Source: an uncultured Ignavibacteriota bacterium
GTDB taxonomy: Bacteria; Bacteroidota; Ignavibacteria; UBA10030; UBA8401
Length of the DNA stretch: 64,000 nt
Assembly (NCBI GenBank): GCA_903884005.1
Contig: CAISDA010000020.1
Span: 1 to 64,000 of the forward strand
Direction: 5' to 3'
A program made the position numbers and the translations under genes. Shown here in pieces: positions 34,428-43,909 of the stretch. Positions within the stretch are counted from its first letter, which is position 1. The number at the start of each line of letters is the position of its first letter. The notes beneath the pieces were generated by a model. That model searched no databases and was not told the origin of the DNA. It worked only from the letters and a program-made list of their open reading frames with translations.

Positions 34428-35495
34428 ATGTTATTTGAACGTCTTGAAAAAATTAAACAGCGGTTTGCCGAGGTGACGCAGCTCATGAGCGAACCCGAAG
34501 TGATCGCCAACCAGGACCGGCAGCGTGAGCTCGGCCGCGAATACCACGAGTTGGCAGAGATCGTGAAGGCGTACGACACGTACAAAAAAATGTACGACGA
34601 TCTCGCCGCCAGCCGCACGCTGCTCGACACCGCAGGCGATGCCGAGTTGAAGGACATGGCGCTCACTGAGATCGCCGAGCTCGAAGCGACAATGCCTGCA
34701 GTCGAAGAAACGCTCAAGCAGCTGCTCATTCCGAAAGACCCGATCGATTCCAAGAACATCATCGTCGAGATACGCGGCGGCACCGGCGGCGAAGAGGCGG
34801 CACTGTTTGCAGCGGACCTGTACCGAATGTATACGCGGTACGCCGAGCGCAAGGGGTGGCGTGTTGACACGCTCGACTGGAACGAAACAGCCAAGGGAGG
34901 CTTCAAGGAGATCTCCTTTAGCGTGCAGGGAGAGGACGTCTACGGCGTGATGAAGTATGAAAGCGGCGTGCACCGCGTGCAGCGCGTGCCCGAGACTGAA
35001 ACGCAGGGACGCACGCATACATCCGCCGCGACCGTGGTCGTGCTGCCCGAGGTGGATGAAATAGAAGTGCACATCAATCCCGCCGATCTGCAGGTCGATA
35101 CGTTCCGCTCGGGCGGCAAGGGCGGGCAGAACGTGAACAAGGTCGAGACCGCGGTGCGCATCACGCACAAACCGACGGGCATCATTGTGGCATGCCAGCA
35201 GGAACGGTCGCAGTTTCAGAACAAGGAGCGCGCGTTGAAAATGCTGCGCGCTCAAATGTATGAACGAAAGCTCAACGAACAGACTGCCGGCGTCGCCGCT
35301 TCGCGCAAACTGCAGGCGGGCACGGGCGACCGCTCGGACAAGATCCGCACATATAATTTTCCGCAGAACCGCGTGACCGATCACCGCATCGGCCTCACGC
35401 TGTACAATCTTTCGGACATCATAGACGGGGATATCGGGTCTCTTATAGAGCAGATCCGCCTCGCCGACCGCGCCGCCAAACTTTTAGAACAATGA
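34428..35495 (+). CDS. prfA: Peptide chain release factor 1
   Basis: A 355-residue release factor reading UAA and UAG. The stop-codon recognition motif is P188-E189-T190 (the PxT of RF1; RF2 has SPF), and the peptidyl-hydrolysis motif GGQ is at 232-234 within [11 protein letters not shown]. The N-terminal helical domain and the C-terminal [17 protein letters not shown] segment are complete. No programmed frameshift is present, as expected for RF1. Its stop overlaps the tadA start (ATGA). Confidence 0.96.
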   Translation: MLFERLEKIKQRFAEVTQLMSEPEVIANQDRQRELGREYHELAEIVKAYDTYKKMYDDLAASRTLLDTAGDAELKDMALTEIAELEATMPAVEETLKQLLIPKDPIDSKNIIVEIRGGTGGEEAALFAADLYRMYTRYAERKGWRVDTLDWNETAKGGFKEISFSVQGEDVYGVMKYESGVHRVQRVPETETQGRTHTSAATVVVLPEVDEIEVHINPADLQVDTFRSGGKGGQNVNKVETAVRITHKPTGIIVACQQERSQFQNKERALKMLRAQMYERKLNEQTAGVAASRKLQAGTGDRSDKIRTYNFPQNRVTDHRIGLTLYNLSDIIDGDIGSLIEQIRLADRAAKLLEQ

Positions 35496-35950
35496 CAGAA
35501 CACGAACGATGGATGTCTCTCGCGCTTCGCGAGGCGGCGCACGCGTACGATCGGCACGAAGTGCCGGTCGGCGCGATCGTCGTGCACAATAACACCGTCA
35601 TCGGTAAAGGATACAATCAGGTGGAGCTGCTCAAGGACGCGACGGCTCATGCGGAGATGATCGCCATCACCGCCGCGCAGTCGCATCTCGATTCGAAATG
35701 GCTGAAGGACTGCTGTTTGTACGTAACAATGGAACCTTGTCCCATGTGCGCCGGGGCGATCGTGCTCTCACGCATTCCGGTGATCGTCTTCGGCTGCTAC
35801 GATCCGAAGATGGGCGCCTGCGGCAGTCTCTATACTATACCCGAAGACAAGCGCCTCAACCACCGTGCGCATGTGATCGCCGGCGTGTTGGACGCCGAAT
35901 CGGGATCGCTCCTCAAGGAATTTTTTAAGGGAAGACGGCCCGGCGCGTGA
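35492..35950 (+). CDS. tadA: tRNA adenosine(34) deaminase
   Basis: A 152-residue zinc deaminase that converts adenosine 34 of tRNA-Arg(ACG) to inosine. The zinc site is H53-A54-E55 with catalytic E55, plus C83 and C86 in [10 protein letters not shown]. The start overlaps the prfA stop in ATGA, so both translation-related genes are coupled. The substrate assignment is inferred from family size and the [14 protein letters not shown] segment typical of TadA; guanine deaminase is a less likely alternative. Confidence 0.93.
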   Translation: MTEHERWMSLALREAAHAYDRHEVPVGAIVVHNNTVIGKGYNQVELLKDATAHAEMIAITAAQSHLDSKWLKDCCLYVTMEPCPMCAGAIVLSRIPVIVFGCYDPKMGACGSLYTIPEDKRLNHRAHVIAGVLDAESGSLLKEFFKGRRPGA

Positions 35951-36639
35951 GCCCCGAAACGCCGTGAATGTTCTGCATGTGCCCCCTTCACTCATAATGC
36001 AAACCATGCATGGCTCATGCGCAAATCGTGCATAACGGCGGTCCATAACCCCCATAAAAATTGATATTTAAGCGAAAATATATGGCACGAAGAATGCACC
36101 CCTTCAGGCGGTGCATGGCCGCACGATGCGTACGTTCACTCTCAACATTGTGCGATGCATGATGTTCCTGCGCCGAGGATGAGAGACTGTCATTGAAAAA
36201 ATATCGCGCCACAGGAATCCGACCCGGCGACAGATGGCGCTGCCGATTTGCCGATGTGATACAAAACACAACAATTGCATTAACTTCTTTTAACTTAGTA
36301 TTAGTTGACATTAGAGAACACTTTTTATAATTTCCTTTAATATTCTCACGAAATTTACATCTTTCAGGGGGCATGCTTCGAGTGCGTGGTGTCGTGCGGG
36401 GCGCCCACAGTCCGGCGGATCTCTATCGTAAAGAGTGTCTGCAGATGCCTGATCAGAACGCTTCCCCTATCCGGACCAGAGTCATTATATAATAGAAGCC
36501 GCCAGTCAATCGGTCTATTGGGTCCCAGTCGTCTCGTTGAATTTTCGTTCAAATTAATTTATTGTATTAATTTCAAATATGTCCTGTTTTCTCTAATATC
36601 CTGTAGGAATAATTTAATTAGGTACATTTTTTAAAATAC

Positions 36640-36668
36640 TTGACATAATAACCTATTGTCTTTATATT
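36640..36668 (+). promoter_or_regulatory. Consensus-like sigma-70 promoter
   Basis: TTGACA at 36640-36645, a 17-base spacer and TATATT at 36663-36668. This is an unusually perfect match to the E. coli-type promoter in a genome whose other promoters look Bacteroidota-like. It points towards the gene at 37102, which begins about 430 bases downstream. Confidence 0.4.
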
Positions 36669-36967
36669 AAACGCGTATCTTTGTGTATGGACTCATGATA
36701 CACCCTGATTCTTATTGTGCACGCAAGCCTTCTTAATTCAAAATGGCGCACGCGGTGGCGCACTTTTCCATGTACGCACCCGGTTGTGGCTCTCTGCTGT
36801 CCGAACCAGCGCACATTTTGTCAATGGATAATAAAGAGTAGTAAATTAGCATTACCATCACAACATAACGGCTGATTCTTTGAATGAACAAGCAATTTAA
36901 CAAAGATCAACAATGTTTTTCCACCAACACAAGGAGCGAACCGAATGAACAGATTGAACAATACTAG

Positions 36968-37001
36968 TTGATCAAAATGTTTTTACCCTTTCGTAAATTT
37001 G
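36968..37001 (+). promoter_or_regulatory. Candidate promoter of the 2235-residue protein gene
   Basis: TAAATTTG at 36994-37001 is an exact TAnnTTTG box. The nearest TTG is at 36968-36970, with a 23-base spacer, longer than in the other candidates. Leader length would be about 95 bases. Confidence 0.35.
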
Positions 37002-37101
37002 TTTTTTTGTTATACGAAGGGCAGTGATGAAGATTCGCAAAGAACGACTTTGTAACAAGGCTTCAAATCTCTTACTTAACTACCATAAACAGGAGTAACA
37101 A

Positions 37102-40100
37102 ATGAACTCTAAAAACATCTTTAAGATGGGTGCGGTTGTTTTCGTACTCTCTCTGATGTTGAGCTCTTTCGTTTTGGCAGGTACTCGCTACGTCAATAGT
37201 TCGAACGGCGATGACTTGCTCAATAACGGTCTGGCTCCAACCCAAACAGCAGTAGGTGTCGGCCCATACAAGACCATCGCAGTGGCGATCACAGCGGCGG
37301 CGGACGGTGATGTTATCAGCATTGCTGCTGGTGCATATGCCGAACTCGGCGCTGCGATTACTGTCAACAAGAGTGTCACGTTGATTTCAACGACATTTTT
37401 GTCCAGCAATACCGCTACAATTACTTACGGACTCATTATTAATGGTGCGGCTAAAACCATTAATCTTGGTCGTACAGCAGATGGAAGTTTACAGTTTGAT
37501 CTCGGAACAACGGCAACAGCCCTGGCCCTTACGGCCGGTACGTTGAATGTCGATACAAATACAACAATCGGAAGCGGTGCAACGATCACACGCACCAACG
37601 GTGTGTTGAGCGGATCGTTCACCACAACAAATGTTAACGTCACATACGGCGGTGCGACTGCGAATGTAACCGCAGGCACGGAACTTCCGTTGTCTCTTGG
37701 TACGGGTTCATTGACAGTGAGCAATACCGGATTCACCGTGACATTCCCGAATGCGATCACGACATCGGGCAGCATCACGCTGACCGTCGGTGGTGCGACA
37801 TTCAATGGCAATGTCACAGTTAATACCGGATCACTCACGAACAGCGGTGCGGGCACGCTTCGTATCGTTGGCAACGTCGCGATGAACGGCCTTGTTGCCG
37901 TGACATCGGGCAGCATTTTGAATACTGCTGCTGGTACCTTGCAGATTGATGGAACGGTTACAAATGATGCATTAGTTGGAAACATTCCTGGGGTGATCTG
38001 GAACACAAACCTTGGAACATTGACAGTCGGTGGATTAGCAACGTGGAAGATGTATGGTACGAACTTCGGTGCCACCGCGATTGCCAACACAAGCGGCGGC
38101 GCAGGAACAGTCACATTATCTGGCGGCGTCTCCTTCACGAAGGTCGCCGGTACGGCGGCTGCAGCTGGAGCTGCGAGTGCAACAGCAGCAATTATCAATA
38201 GCGGTTCAGGAACAATGACGATCGCTTCCCTTGCAGTCGTATCGGGAGCGGCACCGACCACAGTCTACACGCCTGTTGTTTCGGTGACGAACTCAACAAC
38301 CGGTACGTTGGCAATTAGTGGAACTGCCGCGGTTACAGGTACTGCGGTAAATACCGCGGCTGGAACATTGACGTTCGGTGGTTCTGCCGCAATTGCAGGA
38401 ACACTCACAAACACAGGCGCGGGAACGATCAACCTCACCGGCGGAACAACCACAGGTGCTGTGGCGAACGACGGCGGCGGCAATATCGTGATCCTTGCGA
38501 ACACAACATTCGCGGGCAACGTCAGCAACAATAACGCTGGCAGCGTGATTAAATTGAATGCGAATACATTGACGCTTTCAGCTGTTGGTGGAACGGTGAC
38601 AAACGCCGGCAACATCATTTCCACTTCGGCAGCTGCTGCAGGCAGCGGCGTTCTCTCGCTTTCGGGCGGCGCAACGATCAACAGCGGCGGTGGAATTCCT
38701 AATGTGACAGTTGGTGCCACATCGGTCATCGGTGCGGTTACAACTATTTGGGGTAATCTCACGATTACCGCAGGCACATTGACGATCAATGATGCAGGCA
38801 ACGCTTCATCAACCGTCAAGGGCAACATTGCTTTGAACGGCGGCGGACTCACACTCGGGACCGCGGGCGTCAATACTGACGGCAGTTACACACAGCCCGG
38901 CGGCACATTGACATTCGGTGTGCGTACAATGGCAGTAAAAGGCAACGTGACAATGACATCCGGCTCGGTTGTACCGGGAACCGGAACATTGTCCTTTGTG
39001 TCTGGAACAGCGGGTCAGTCATTTACAATGCTTCCTAATTTTGCATTGAATAATATGACGATCACAAGCCCTGGCCAGGTTGTTACATTGGCTGCATCGG
39101 TGATGATCCTGAATAATGTTACGATCGCTTCCGGTTCGCTCGACCTCGGCATGAACAACCTGCGTATGCAGGGTGCGGCCGGCACGTTTACCAATACGGG
39201 CGGATACACATCGACCGGCGGCGGAACGTTGATTTTTGAAGGTACAGGCGGCAACCCCACAATTACGGGTGCAGGTGTTTTCTCAAACATCGACATCCGT
39301 TTGGGCTCTGCCAATTACGTGACGATGGGTTCAGCGGTCACAGTTTCCGGTATCGTGTATTTACGATCCGGTGATATCGATCTGAACAGCAAGGCATTGA
39401 CACTGAATTCAACCCTGGTCAGGCCTGCGATCTATAAGAACACGCTTCCCGGTTTTGGAACTGCAAAGATCGTGGATCTTGGTGCCGGCGGAACAGTGTC
39501 GGTGACAACAGACTACGATTTGACATACTATGGCGGCGCAAACTGGCCTGGCGCAAGCTTCGGTTCAGAATGGGTTGCAGCGAAATTGCATAACCTGACA
39601 GTCGGTACTGGCGACGCAGGTAATGCATATACAGTTACACCCCCCGCTGGTGCAGTCACGATCACAGGCAACCTGACGGTCAATTCGAATCAGACGCTTA
39701 GCCTTGCGGCTGCCGGTACATTGACGGCAAGCGCGGCAAGTGCGGCACATTCGATCGTCGGCGCAATTACCAACGGTGCGCTTGTTGTGAGCGGAAATTC
39801 AGCCACAGTGACAGGCGTTTCTGGCGCTGTTGCAGTTGAGTTTGCATCTGTAAACGATCTCACACTGACCGGCACGGGCATCGGTGTGACAAATTTGAAG
39901 ATCGTCTCTGGAAATCTTGCGATTTCCGGCGCCGGTGCAAATGTCACCATGAATACGACCTCAGGCGTTGTGACTGGAAACATCACAGTTGCGATGACAT
40001 TGGTCACGGATGCGGCGACAGTCAACATTGCTTCGACCACGTCCACACACGGCGGCAACTTGGTAGTGACAAACGGTGCGCTGACCTATACGCGCGGTGC

Positions 40101-43100
40101 GGCTGCTCAGCAGAACATCGGCGGCACGGTCACATTGACGGCTGGCTCGCTTACACTTGGCAGCAGCGTTAATGTTACTGGCGCAACGTCCATTGTTGCT
40201 GGCAACCTGATCATGGGTGCGTTTAATTATACACAAAAAGGATCCGTTGCAACACCTGACTTCATTCGTACAGGTGCAGGCACGGTTACCGGCACAGGCA
40301 CGTTGGTATTTGACGCTACTGTTGCAGCAATCGACGTAACACCGGGCACGACTTTTGCGCCGGTTAACGTTACCTTCATCGGTGCTGCAAACGGAGTCAC
40401 GTTGAACGCAGCTATGGCAATTTCGGGTACCATTGTTAACACAAGCGGCATTACGACGCTTGGTGGCGACCTGACCTGGTCAGGAAGCACATTTACCTTC
40501 ACGGCTGGTTCATTTGCCACAACCGGAGGCGGTTTTGTGATCACGGGTGCAACCCCGACGATTACGGCTGCGGCCGCGGCCGCAATGTCAGTGGCAGGCG
40601 GTATCACGGTGAACTCAACGGGCGTGCTGAAACTTCGCTCGAGTGCAGAAGCAACACCTACACCGAGAACCTTTACATCTACCGGTGCATTCACACAGAC
40701 CGCGGGTGATGTCGATCTCGGCATCAACACGTTGGCTGTGACAGGCGCAAGCTTCACGCGCACTGCAGGCAACTGGGCCATGGGTACAGGCGTCTTGACG
40801 CTGAACTCAGCCGCTATCGCATTTGCACCCGGCGTTGGAATGTCAGTGAAGAACTTGACAATATCCAACACGATGACACTTGGCGGTACGAATGCGTTCA
40901 CGGTGACAGGCGGACTCTCGCTTGCCAACGCGCTCACACTTGGCACAGATGCCTTACTCACGATTGGCGACGGTGCAACAATTACTATGACCGCAGCCGC
41001 TGCAGTGCTTGACAAATTGCCCGCCTTCCCGGCAAGCAATAACTACAACGTCGTGTACAATGCAGCCATGACCACCGGAAAAGAACTCGGTGCAGTGGTG
41101 AACAACCTCACAACAACGGCAGCAGTAACATTGAATGCGGCTGAGACGGTGAACGGTACATTGGCGATCGGCGGCGGTACATTGCTGAATGCAACGGCAA
41201 AGAACGTGACGTTCGGACCCGGCGGCATCTTGGAAATGGACGCGGCAGGTGCTCTTACAATTGCAATCATTCCCCCGGCATCGGGTGTGTTGAACATCGT
41301 GTATAACGGTGTTACAGCAACATCGAGCTTCGATTGGCCGGCAACGGCTAACGTTGGTTCGGTCACGATCAAGGCAGCAACACAGTTACATGCCGATCGT
41401 ACGGTCCAGGGTACATTGACGTTAAACGGTGGCAGCTTGGATCTTGGCTTGGCGGCGGCACATACGCTGACAGTCCAGGGTGATGTTGTCGTAGCAAAAA
41501 CAGGCAACTTCTTCGCATCAACAACTGCAGGTAGCTACGTTGCGTTCGCCGGTGCCACAAACACGGCGTTCACACTGTTTGACAACCCGACAGCCGTTCC
41601 TGTAAATGTCAACATCAAAATCAACAAGACAAACAGCACGAATATGGTGACGCTTGGCGGCGGAAGCTTGAACTTCGCAACCAACTCTGCAACGCTGTAT
41701 TTTGCGAATGGTCTGTTGGCAACTGGCACGAACGTTATCACATTGAAACAATCAGTCTCTGGTGGACAGCCGGTGCAGGGCTTCGATCGTTCAGCAATTA
41801 CCGGAACGAATGAGAGCCATGTGTTCGGAAATGTCCGTAAATTCATCGATATTACTGCTCCTATTGCCATCAGCCGCGTTGAATTCCCGACGGGCTCTTC
41901 GGTAACAGCGCCGTTCTATCGTCCATTTGTTACCTATTTCAAGACAACACCACAGAACTCCATCAACATGACGGTCAACCATGTTGACACGCGTGCCAAT
42001 GGCTCAACCGGCTTCCCGATTGCGGTCACCGGCGGCCAGCCGATCACGAACTATCCGAACTTCTATTGGTTCGTACAGTCGGACATTTCGCTGAATCCTT
42101 CGTATCAGTTTGATATGGAAGCACAGGCAAAGGGTTATTCGGACTATGTGGCAAGTGACATTACAAATATCCGCTTTGTGCGCCGCGATTCAGGCAATGT
42201 GGCAAACAAGTGGATCCTTCAGGCCAGCGTCAATGGTGTCTATGACAACTCGACGTTATACGGCTTGGTCTGGCCCGCAGTGAAGGTGATCGATGCAACG
42301 GGTGGTATCACGTCGCAGGGTTCGATCTTTACCTATAGCCAGAGCAACAAACCTCCAATATTCACGGCTGCTCCCGGCAACATGAAAAGTACAGAAGCCG
42401 ATACGTTGAAAGTTACATTTACGTCCGTCGATCCTGACTTGAACCAAACATCAACATTGAGTTTGGTTGCTGCCCCGACAGGTGCGACACTCGTTGGTGG
42501 ACTCTTAACCTGGCCCATCGGCTATGATGCAGTTACTGCAGCTCAGGGAACGAAGACCTATTCGTTCACAGTCCGTGCAACAGACAATAGTGGTCTTGCC
42601 GCATTCCGCGACACGACTTTTATTGACACTGTGTATAACAAGGTCCGTCCGCCGCAGTTTGTTGCGAAACCGGCAACGTTCTCGGTAAAAGACAGCACGA
42701 ATTCACTTAGCTACACGTATACGGCAACTGATGTTGATGGCAATGCCGTAACATTCTCGCTTGCAGCAGGTTCACCGGCAGGAATGTCGATGACTGCAGT
42801 TGGATTGTTGACATGGACGCCGACATTTGTTCAGTCGTCGGCAGCCGGTATTGCATATCCGATTAAAGTATATGTTGCCGATGCATATAATGGAAAAGAT
42901 TCCGCTACAGCAGTTGTAACGGTTATCCGTAAACGCTTGAAGGGCGACATCAACGCTGATGGCGTTGCAGGCGGCACGGCAGATGCTACAATCGCATTGC
43001 GCGCAGCTGTTGGATTGAAGACCTTTACCATGCCAGCAGACACAATCGACTACTGGGCTGGTGATGTCTCTGGTGTCAACGGTGTTGGTGCATACGATGC

Positions 43101-43809
43101 GGCACTTATGCTGACCAAATTGTCTGGTGACAATACGGTCGTATTTGCACCGAAAATCGCTCAAGCCTTCAGTGGTTCGGTCGAATTCGGTAGTGCAGTA
43201 TCGGGTGGCAACTCAGTTTCAATCCCGGTGAAAGTAACAAATGCTGAAAATGTCACAGCGATCACATTCACTGTGAACGTTGATGCAAAGACTGCCACGT
43301 ACGAAGGCACGTCGACATCATTGCCGAAGGATTGGATCGTCGCGACATCAAATGTGGACGGTGTCGTTACGGTTGCAATGGCTGGCTTAACACCGGTCAA
43401 CTCGGGCAATGTTGCATCAGTCAACATCAGCTTGAAAGACAAAGCGGCACAGATCAGCCTCAGCGGTTCAGGTTTTGTGAACGAAGCTGCCAGCCAGACC
43501 TTGTCGCTTGAAAACGTTCGCTTGATCCCCAGCGAATACGCGTTGGATCAGAACTATCCTAACCCGTTCAATCCTTCGACGACCATTAAATATCAGCTGA
43601 CACAGGATTCGAAAGTTAATCTGACGATCTACAATTTACAGGGTCAGGTTGTTCGCACCTTGGTCAATGATAACGTTGCTGCAGGTTTCCAGAGCATTTC
43701 CTGGAACGGCAAGAACGAAATGGGACAGACGGTTGCAACTGGTATGTATGTGTATCGCATCCAAGCCGGTTCGTTCGTGTCTGTGAAAAAAATGCTTATG
43801 TTGAAGTAA
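37102..43809 (+). CDS. Giant secreted T9SS adhesin-like protein with dockerin- and cohesin-like modules
   Basis: A 2235-residue exported protein. Signal peptide 1-27; a right-handed beta-helix-type start (about 28-110, RYVNSSNGDD and GPYKTIAVAI); then over 1500 residues of threonine/glycine/alanine/valine-rich repeats without cysteine, likely an extended beta structure. Two Ig-like (He_PIG-type) domains span about 1746-1940, followed by a dockerin-like calcium segment (about 1945-2012: KGDINADGVAGGTADATIAL and DYWAGDVSGVNGVGAYDAAL), a cohesin-like beta domain (about 2020-2135) and the T9SS C-terminal domain (2145-2235: ALDQNYPNPFNPSTTIKY, GMYVYRIQAG). GGAG precedes the ATG. It is probably a cell-surface or extracellular scaffold protein. 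Confidence 0.9.
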   Translation: MNSKNIFKMGAVVFVLSLMLSSFVLAGTRYVNSSNGDDLLNNGLAPTQTAVGVGPYKTIAVAITAAADGDVISIAAGAYAELGAAITVNKSVTLISTTFLSSNTATITYGLIINGAAKTINLGRTADGSLQFDLGTTATALALTAGTLNVDTNTTIGSGATITRTNGVLSGSFTTTNVNVTYGGATANVTAGTELPLSLGTGSLTVSNTGFTVTFPNAITTSGSITLTVGGATFNGNVTVNTGSLTNSGAGTLRIVGNVAMNGLVAVTSGSILNTAAGTLQIDGTVTNDALVGNIPGVIWNTNLGTLTVGGLATWKMYGTNFGATAIANTSGGAGTVTLSGGVSFTKVAGTAAAAGAASATAAIINSGSGTMTIASLAVVSGAAPTTVYTPVVSVTNSTTGTLAISGTAAVTGTAVNTAAGTLTFGGSAAIAGTLTNTGAGTINLTGGTTTGAVANDGGGNIVILANTTFAGNVSNNNAGSVIKLNANTLTLSAVGGTVTNAGNIISTSAAAAGSGVLSLSGGATINSGGGIPNVTVGATSVIGAVTTIWGNLTITAGTLTINDAGNASSTVKGNIALNGGGLTLGTAGVNTDGSYTQPGGTLTFGVRTMAVKGNVTMTSGSVVPGTGTLSFVSGTAGQSFTMLPNFALNNMTITSPGQVVTLAASVMILNNVTIASGSLDLGMNNLRMQGAAGTFTNTGGYTSTGGGTLIFEGTGGNPTITGAGVFSNIDIRLGSANYVTMGSAVTVSGIVYLRSGDIDLNSKALTLNSTLVRPAIYKNTLPGFGTAKIVDLGAGGTVSVTTDYDLTYYGGANWPGASFGSEWVAAKLHNLTVGTGDAGNAYTVTPPAGAVTITGNLTVNSNQTLSLAAAGTLTASAASAAHSIVGAITNGALVVSGNSATVTGVSGAVAVEFASVNDLTLTGTGIGVTNLKIVSGNLAISGAGANVTMNTTSGVVTGNITVAMTLVTDAATVNIASTTSTHGGNLVVTNGALTYTRGAAAQQNIGGTVTLTAGSLTLGSSVNVTGATSIVAGNLIMGAFNYTQKGSVATPDFIRTGAGTVTGTGTLVFDATVAAIDVTPGTTFAPVNVTFIGAANGVTLNAAMAISGTIVNTSGITTLGGDLTWSGSTFTFTAGSFATTGGGFVITGATPTITAAAAAAMSVAGGITVNSTGVLKLRSSAEATPTPRTFTSTGAFTQTAGDVDLGINTLAVTGASFTRTAGNWAMGTGVLTLNSAAIAFAPGVGMSVKNLTISNTMTLGGTNAFTVTGGLSLANALTLGTDALLTIGDGATITMTAAAAVLDKLPAFPASNNYNVVYNAAMTTGKELGAVVNNLTTTAAVTLNAAETVNGTLAIGGGTLLNATAKNVTFGPGGILEMDAAGALTIAIIPPASGVLNIVYNGVTATSSFDWPATANVGSVTIKAATQLHADRTVQGTLTLNGGSLDLGLAAAHTLTVQGDVVVAKTGNFFASTTAGSYVAFAGATNTAFTLFDNPTAVPVNVNIKINKTNSTNMVTLGGGSLNFATNSATLYFANGLLATGTNVITLKQSVSGGQPVQGFDRSAITGTNESHVFGNVRKFIDITAPIAISRVEFPTGSSVTAPFYRPFVTYFKTTPQNSINMTVNHVDTRANGSTGFPIAVTGGQPITNYPNFYWFVQSDISLNPSYQFDMEAQAKGYSDYVASDITNIRFVRRDSGNVANKWILQASVNGVYDNSTLYGLVWPAVKVIDATGGITSQGSIFTYSQSNKPPIFTAAPGNMKSTEADTLKVTFTSVDPDLNQTSTLSLVAAPTGATLVGGLLTWPIGYDAVTAAQGTKTYSFTVRATDNSGLAAFRDTTFIDTVYNKVRPPQFVAKPATFSVKDSTNSLSYTYTATDVDGNAVTFSLAAGSPAGMSMTAVGLLTWTPTFVQSSAAGIAYPIKVYVADAYNGKDSATAVVTVIRKRLKGDINADGVAGGTADATIALRAAVGLKTFTMPADTIDYWAGDVSGVNGVGAYDAALMLTKLSGDNTVVFAPKIAQAFSGSVEFGSAVSGGNSVSIPVKVTNAENVTAITFTVNVDAKTATYEGTSTSLPKDWIVATSNVDGVVTVAMAGLTPVNSGNVASVNISLKDKAAQISLSGSGFVNEAASQTLSLENVRLIPSEYALDQNYPNPFNPSTTIKYQLTQDSKVNLTIYNLQGQVVRTLVNDNVAAGFQSISWNGKNEMGQTVATGMYVYRIQAGSFVSVKKMLMLK

Positions 43810-43824
43810 GGAATATCAAATAAT

Positions 43825-43856
43825 CTGCGGAGCGATTCGTCGCTCCGCAGTTTCTT
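43825..43856 (+). terminator. Terminator after the giant adhesin gene
   Basis: CTGCGGAGCGA and TCGCTCCGCAG form an 11-pair stem with a 4-base loop, followed by TTTCTT. This is a good intrinsic terminator. Confidence 0.75.
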
Positions 43857-43909
43857 ACAACCAACACTTAGCAGAGAAGTACTTTTTGAAAACTAAACAA
43901 GAGGCTAAA

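Larger units (their letters stand above)
35951..37101. other. Long AT-rich intergenic region
   Basis: This 1151-base region has no gene I can support. From about 36270 it becomes clearly AT-rich. It contains a consensus-like sigma-70 promoter (36640-36668) and, near the end, a TAAATTTG box. Short frames on both strands have no recognisable protein features. TGGCGCAC occurs twice close together (around 36744-36765). It could be the leader of the 2235-residue protein gene, an unrecognised non-coding RNA or the remains of an inserted element. Confidence 0.6.

Noticed and set aside
36015-36634. Short frames in the long gap on both strands
   Set aside because: They lack ribosome sites, have unusual composition for this genome and show no family motif.
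36945-36971. Nine-codon frame (MNRLNNTS) with AAGGAG upstream, as leader peptide
   Set aside because: It lies upstream of the TAAATTTG promoter candidate of the next gene and has no regulatory codon run or attenuator structure after it.
37425-41870. Several minus-strand frames opposite the giant adhesin gene
   Set aside because: They follow from its low-complexity composition: Thr/Ala/Gly codons read as Pro/Val/Ala on the other strand. There are no start signals or signal peptides.
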